From Hetaerina americana (lineage: Eukaryota > Arthropoda > Insecta > Odonata > Calopterygidae), in NCBI GenBank assembly GCA_022747635.1, contig JAKTNV010000233.1, positions 124,001 through 188,000 of the forward strand: a stretch of 64,000 nucleotides of DNA, read 5' to 3'. Shown in pieces: positions 62,621 to 64,000 of this stretch (positions within the stretch are counted from its first letter, which is position 1; every line of letters starts with the position of its first letter). Under the pieces are notes generated by a model. The model was not told where the DNA came from. It ran no database searches and was given only the letters and a program-made list of their open reading frames with translations. The translations under genes and the position numbers were made by a program.

Positions 62621-64000
62621 CTGGGCTGAAGTATCTTTAATGATCATTTATTGTCTTTCAGGATACATTCTGGGTTTTATTGTTTATTTGATGAAAATGA
62701 ACAACAATACACACCTTGGATACATTTTTGTTTGATTTGTGTCCAGTGAGATTTTCACCTAGAACACAAAGGTGGGGGTATTGGCACTTTTCATGGAAAA
62801 ATGTGAGAAATTAAATTTTCTAAAAATGAAATAAATGCCTTCTAAACACCTCAAACAATCACTCTAAAACAGAAGATTGTTGTTTTTCGCAATATTTTTA
62901 GAAATTTGGGCTCTTTTAGTAACATTAACACTTGCGCTGAAGCATCTTTTTTGCTCATTTCTTGTCTTTCAGGATACATTCTAGGTTTTATTTTGTTTAT
63001 TCGATGAAAATGAACAACAATACACACCTTGGATACATTTTTTTTTGATTTGTGTCGACTGAGATTTTCACCTAGAACCCAAAGGGGGGGGGCATTGGCA
63101 CTTTTCATGGAAAAATGTGAAAAATTAAATTTTCTAAAAATGAAATAAATGCCTTCTAAACACCTCAAACATTTACTCTAAACAGAAGATTGTTGTTTTT
63201 CGCAATATTTTTAGAAATTTGGGCTCTTTTAGTAACATTAACACTTGCGCTGAAGCATCTTTTATGCTCATTTCTTGTGTTTCAGGATTAATTCTGGGTT
63301 TTATTTTGTTTATTTGATGAAAATGAACAACAATACACACCATGGAAACATTTTTGATTGATTTGTGTCGAGTGAGATTTTCACCTAGAAACCAAAGGGG
63401 GGGGTATTAGTACTTTTCATGGAAAAAAGTGAAAAATAAAATTTTCTAAAAATGAAAAAAATACCTTCTAAACACCTCAAACATTCACTCTAAAACAGAA
63501 GATTGTTGTTTTTCGCAATATTTTTAGAAATTTGGGCTCTTTTAGTAACGTAAACACTTGCGCTGAAGCAACTTTTATGCTCATTTCTTGTCTTTCAGGA
63601 TTAATTCTGTGTTTAATTTTGTTTATTTGATGAAAATGAACAACAATACACACCTTGGATGCATTTTTGTTTGATTTGTGTCGAGTGAGATTTTCACCTA
63701 GAACCCAAAGGGGGGTATTAACACTTTTCATGGAAAAATGTGAAAAATTAAATTTTCTAAAAATGAAATGAATGCCTTCTAAACACCTCAAACATTCACT
63801 CTAAAACAGAAGATTGTTGTTTTTCGCAATATTTTTAGAAATTTGGGCTCTTTTAGTAACATTAACACCTTCGCTGAAGCATCTTTTATGATCTTTTATT
63901 GTCTTTCAGGATTCATTCTGGGTTTTATTTTGTTTATTTGATGAAAATGAACAACAATACACACCTTGGATACATTTTTGTTTAATTTGTGTTGAGTGAG
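62621..64000. repeat. Right-end mosaic monomers
   Basis: Between four and five monomers: a unit with GTATCTTTAATGATC and GTGTCCAGTG (as near 51.7 and 57.0 kb), one with TTTTTTGCTC and TTCTAGG (as near 57.9 kb), a c2 with TATTAGTAC, L', and the start of an O-like unit. Positions 63477-64000 repeat 59391-59914 at an offset of 4086 bp. The array continues beyond the window. Confidence 0.72.

Larger units (their letters stand above)
1..64000. repeat. AT-rich satellite array, ~311-bp monomer, head to tail
   Basis: The same roughly 311-312 bp unit repeats through the entire window, in one orientation, about 205 times. Fixed landmarks recur in every unit: CACTCTAAAACAGAAG, TTTTTAGAAATTTGGGCTC, GCTGAAG, TTCTGGG, GATGAAAATG, GAGATTTTCACC, a G tract, and AATTAAATTTTCT. 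Monomers are roughly 307-316 bp long, and much of the variation comes from G-tract length. Base composition is strongly AT-rich. No unrelated sequence interrupts the array. This organisation is typical of eukaryotic heterochromatin, but whether it is centromeric is not shown by the sequence. No species or named satellite family is recognised. Confidence 0.97.

Noticed and set aside
539..63791. About seventy minus-strand open frames of 60-124 codons with near-identical products
   Set aside because: They recur with the monomer period. The longest start at TTG and stop at TGA in the same TTTGAGG element of neighbouring monomers. Their ends shift with G-tract length and single-base indels, and the period is not a multiple of three. 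No signal peptide, domain or codon bias is visible, so they are repeat by-products.
1..64000. CRISPR array (regular direct repeats)
   Set aside because: The whole 311-bp unit is repeated with no unique spacers, and the unit is far longer than a CRISPR repeat-spacer pair.
1..64000. G-quadruplex within one monomer
   Set aside because: Each monomer has one G tract about 311 bp from the next, so four tracts cannot fold locally. Only intermolecular or long-loop pairing could occur.
1..64000. Two half-monomers of about 155 bp (ancient dimer)
   Set aside because: I compared the two halves by eye. The only resemblance was TTTTGTTTATTTGATG versus TTTTTGTTTGATTTGTG, about 50 bp apart, which does not support a half-length period.
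1..64000. Transposon origin with terminal repeats or a polymerase gene
   Set aside because: No long terminal repeats, terminal inverted repeats, target-site duplications or transposase/reverse transcriptase motifs are visible in any frame.
1..64000. A specific species or named satellite family
   Set aside because: I do not recognise the 311-bp monomer. Naming a source would need a database search, for example blastn of 8005-8316 against Repbase/Dfam and nt.

Overview
The whole 64-kb window is one uninterrupted array of satellite DNA. A single AT-rich unit of about 311-312 bp (roughly 205 copies by manual count, all in the same orientation) fills the window from first base to last. I see no protein gene, RNA gene, transposon insertion, unrelated spacer or inverted block. 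The only non-tandem structure is a pair of small hairpins near 60.9 and 62.4 kb. The short open frames are by-products of the repeat: the longest run from a TTG to a TGA in the same TTTGAGG element one monomer further on, so each is about one monomer long. An array this long, homogeneous and gene-free points to constitutive heterochromatin (pericentromeric, centromeric or subtelomeric) of a eukaryote. I cannot name the species or satellite family from sequence alone.

The monomers fall into about a dozen and a half recognisable types, called A to R here (my labels). They follow an ordered higher-order repeat (HOR). The best single copy is 6756-12356. Combined with monomer M from 2714-3026, it gives a 19-slot order: a1 b1 c1 d c2 a2 b2 c3 a3 b3 M E F G H I J K L (about 5.9 kb). 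Every block left of about 37.6 kb can be read as this order with deletions, duplications or hybrid monomers at the joints.

Layout: 1-4889, a 16-monomer version of the HOR. 4890-6755, a second copy of its last six monomers. 6756-12356, the 18-monomer reference HOR. 12357-15783, A-B-K'-L derivatives. 15784-17966, A-B-C-D-C-A-B. 17967-24504, two related ten-monomer blocks with one extra B between them. 24505-24815, one A/L hybrid. 24816-29494, three tandem copies of a 5-mer (1559-1560 bp). 29495-30117, two joining monomers. 30118-37584, two tandem copies of a 12-mer (about 3735 bp). 37585-47166, a mosaic with new types N, O and P. 47167-57585, a 17-monomer unit duplicated with a 5300-bp offset. 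57586-64000, a more divergent mosaic containing the hairpins.

Recombination appears to do the work here. Hybrid monomers, missing slots and nested tandem duplications fit repeated unequal exchange plus short conversion patches. Several junctions lie at or near the single poly-G tract that each monomer carries on the + strand. All comparisons were made by eye; alignments and percent identities were not computed.
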